From positions 1 to 6,019 of the forward strand of contig NZ_CALETI010000170.1 in NCBI RefSeq assembly GCF_937920075.1: a stretch of DNA of 6,019 bases, given 5' to 3'. The translations under genes and the position numbers were made by a program. This DNA is from an uncultured Agitococcus sp. GTDB taxonomy: Bacteria > Pseudomonadota > Gammaproteobacteria > Pseudomonadales > Moraxellaceae. Positions 4,451 through 6,019 of this stretch are shown one piece after another. Position 1 is the stretch's first letter; the number at the start of each line of letters is the position of its first letter. Below the pieces are notes generated by a model that did no database searches, had not been told where the DNA came from, and saw nothing but the letters and a program-made list of their open reading frames with translations.

Positions 4451-6019
4451 CTAAGCCAACAACCTATTTAAGGTTTCAAAGGTATCATTAGATAACTTTT
4501 GTGCTTTTAAACCTTCTAATGCTGCTTTTGCTTGTTGCTGACGAATGGCCTCTAAACGTTTCCATTTACTAAACGCCCCCAACAAACGAGAGGCAATTTG
4601 TGGGTTAATTTTATCTAACTCAGCAATTTTGTTAGCGACAAATTGATAGCCTGCTCCGTCTGCTTGATGAAATAACACAGGGTTAGCATTAGCAAATTGC
4701 GCCACCACCGAGCGTAAACGATTAGGATTGGTCAAGGTAAAGGCAGAATGGGCACATAATTGCTCAATATCACTCAAACTGGCTTTAGCATTGGTGGCTT
4801 GTACGGCAAACCAACTATCAACCACTAAAGCTTCATCAACAAAACGTTGATAAAAATCCCCTAATGCGCTGCTTGCTTGTGCTGCTTGACTATAGACCAA
4901 ACCACGCAAAGCACTCATGCGCGCACTCATATTGTCAGCTTGTTGGTATTGCTGCGCAGCTAAAGTTTGTGCATCTGTGCTTGCTGTAGATTGCAATAAA
5001 TAATGTAAACACTGATCACGCCATGAACGCTGAGCAATCGCCGCGCTGTTATAAACATAGCTAGCTTGCGTGAAGGCCATATATTGCGTACGGAAAAAAT
5101 CAACTAAAGCATTGGCAATCGCTTGTTGCAAGATTTCTCTGGCTTGGGCGATATGGCTTGGGTTAATCACCGCCACCTTTTCGGCCAAATAATTTTCGGT
5201 GGGTAAACTGAGGATTTTTGCCGCTAAAGCAGCATCTTGTTGTGCTAAAGTGGGTAAAAAAGCAGCTAAGCCTGTTAACAATTCATCAATGGCTAAACCT
5301 GTTAACGGTTCTTGTTGTTGGTCAATATTAGCAATCATCGCCAACAATAAACGCTCATACAGACTTTGTGCGGCCAACCAACGATTAAAACCATTATTGT
5401 CATGCTGCATTAAGAACAATAATTCCGCATTAGAACTTTGATAATCCAAGACCACAGGTGCAGAAAAATCGCGTAATAACGAAGGCACAACGGCTTGTTC
5501 AACATCAACAAAAGTCCATGTTTGTTGCGCTTTGTCCGCAATTAACACGCGCTCTTTGCCTATGGCCTGTGTCTCACCTTGCAAACGTAAAGCAATCGCT
5601 TGGCCTGTGTGTTGGTCAAACAAGGCTAACTTAATGGGAATCGGTAAATACTCAGGATTCGGATAACCTTGTTTGGCAGGTGTTTGTTGGCTAATACTTA
5701 GACTATAGCTTTGTGCTTGCGCATTGTAATCTGTGGTTACAGTCAATACAGGTGTGCAAGGCTGTCTGTACCATTGCATAAACGCGCTTAAATCTTGTTG
5801 ATTGGCATCTGCTAAGGCTTGGACAAAGTCTTCAACAGTCACCGCTTGGCCATCGTGGCGGCTAAAATATAAATCAGTACCTTTTCTAAAAGCGTCTACC
5901 CCTAATACAGTATGTAGCATTCTGACGATTTCCGCACCTTTTTCATACACCGTTGCGGTATAAAAATTATTGATTTCAATAAATGATTCGGGACGGACAG
6001 GATGCGCTAAAGGACTAGC
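4451..6019 (-). CDS. pepN: Aminopeptidase N (PepN, M1 family), C-terminal part; 5' end outside the window
   Basis: Cytosolic zinc aminopeptidase that removes N-terminal residues from peptides. The visible 522 codons align with about the last 60% of E. coli PepN (870 aa). The first residues visible read AHPVRP...NNFYTATVYEKGAEIVRM, where E. coli has AHPIRP...NNFYTLTVYEKGAEVIRM. The Tyr of VYEKG (codon 5947-5945) is the transition-state tyrosine of the family. The zinc motif HExxH and the GAMEN motif lie before this point, beyond position 6019. Next come a helical part with RHDG and a WYRQPCTPVLTV junction, a beta-sandwich domain (SYSLSISQQTP), then the long alpha-helical C-terminal domain with HDNNGFNRWLAAQSL, MQWYR, FTLTNPNRLRSVV and NPQIASRLL. 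The frame is open to the edge, so the GTG at 5950 is an internal Val and not a start. Glutamine is frequent. No frameshift seen. It is not part of the cofactor pathway and is separated from moaA by a terminator. Confidence 0.96.
   Translation of the reverse strand, partial: ASPLAHPVRPESFIEINNFYTATVYEKGAEIVRMLHTVLGVDAFRKGTDLYFSRHDGQAVTVEDFVQALADANQQDLSAFMQWYRQPCTPVLTVTTDYNAQAQSYSLSISQQTPAKQGYPNPEYLPIPIKLALFDQHTGQAIALRLQGETQAIGKERVLIADKAQQTWTFVDVEQAVVPSLLRDFSAPVVLDYQSSNAELLFLMQHDNNGFNRWLAAQSLYERLLLAMIANIDQQQEPLTGLAIDELLTGLAAFLPTLAQQDAALAAKILSLPTENYLAEKVAVINPSHIAQAREILQQAIANALVDFFRTQYMAFTQASYVYNSAAIAQRSWRDQCLHYLLQSTASTDAQTLAAQQYQQADNMSARMSALRGLVYSQAAQASSALGDFYQRFVDEALVVDSWFAVQATNAKASLSDIEQLCAHSAFTLTNPNRLRSVVAQFANANPVLFHQADGAGYQFVANKIAELDKINPQIASRLLGAFSKWKRLEAIRQQQAKAALEGLKAQKLSNDTFETLNRLLA

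Noticed and set aside
5948..5950. GTG as a start of the aminopeptidase gene
   Set aside because: It is the Val of the conserved VYEKG motif, and the frame continues with PepN-like sequence to the window edge.

Overview
The window looks like part of a moderately AT-rich gammaproteobacterial chromosome. The molybdenum-cofactor proteins and the PepN fragment resemble the E. coli proteins along their whole visible length (recalled from memory, no search run). A Pseudomonadales/Moraxellaceae-type source would fit the composition, but that is a weak guess.

Left part (1-1391, + strand): a tight run of lipid-type genes. It opens with the 3' end of an AMP-forming acyl ligase (ANL superfamily), recognisable by its A10-type motif with the catalytic lysine. 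The reading frame of this gene is broken near position 60. Overlapping its stop by 14 nt is a PssA-type CDP-alcohol phosphatidyltransferase. That gene is in turn overlapped by a homologue of the archaeal CDP-archaeol synthase CarS. The pair 'CTP:lipid cytidylyltransferase plus CDP-lipid:alcohol transferase' is a complete two-step head-group module. With an acyl-activating enzyme upstream, it suggests a dedicated polar-lipid pathway separate from the housekeeping CdsA/PssA route. This is the most interesting part of the window.

Middle (1392-1443): a 52-nt gap between convergent genes, almost filled by a perfect 10-bp inverted repeat.

Right part (1444-6019, - strand): a molybdenum-cofactor group transcribed right to left, moaA, moaB, moeA. 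MoaA makes the cyclic pterin precursor from GTP, MoaB/MogA-type proteins adenylylate molybdopterin, and MoeA inserts molybdate. moaB and moeA are coupled by a TAATG stop/start overlap. The 113-nt moaA-moaB gap carries a dispersed-type palindromic repeat and a short leader with mutually exclusive pairings, one of which would cover the moaB ribosome binding site. Upstream of moaA lies a long-hairpin terminator for pepN, whose C-terminal 522 codons fill the rest of the window and run off the right edge.

There is no stretch of 300 bases or more without a gene. I saw no tRNA, rRNA, CRISPR array, complete insertion sequence or replication origin.
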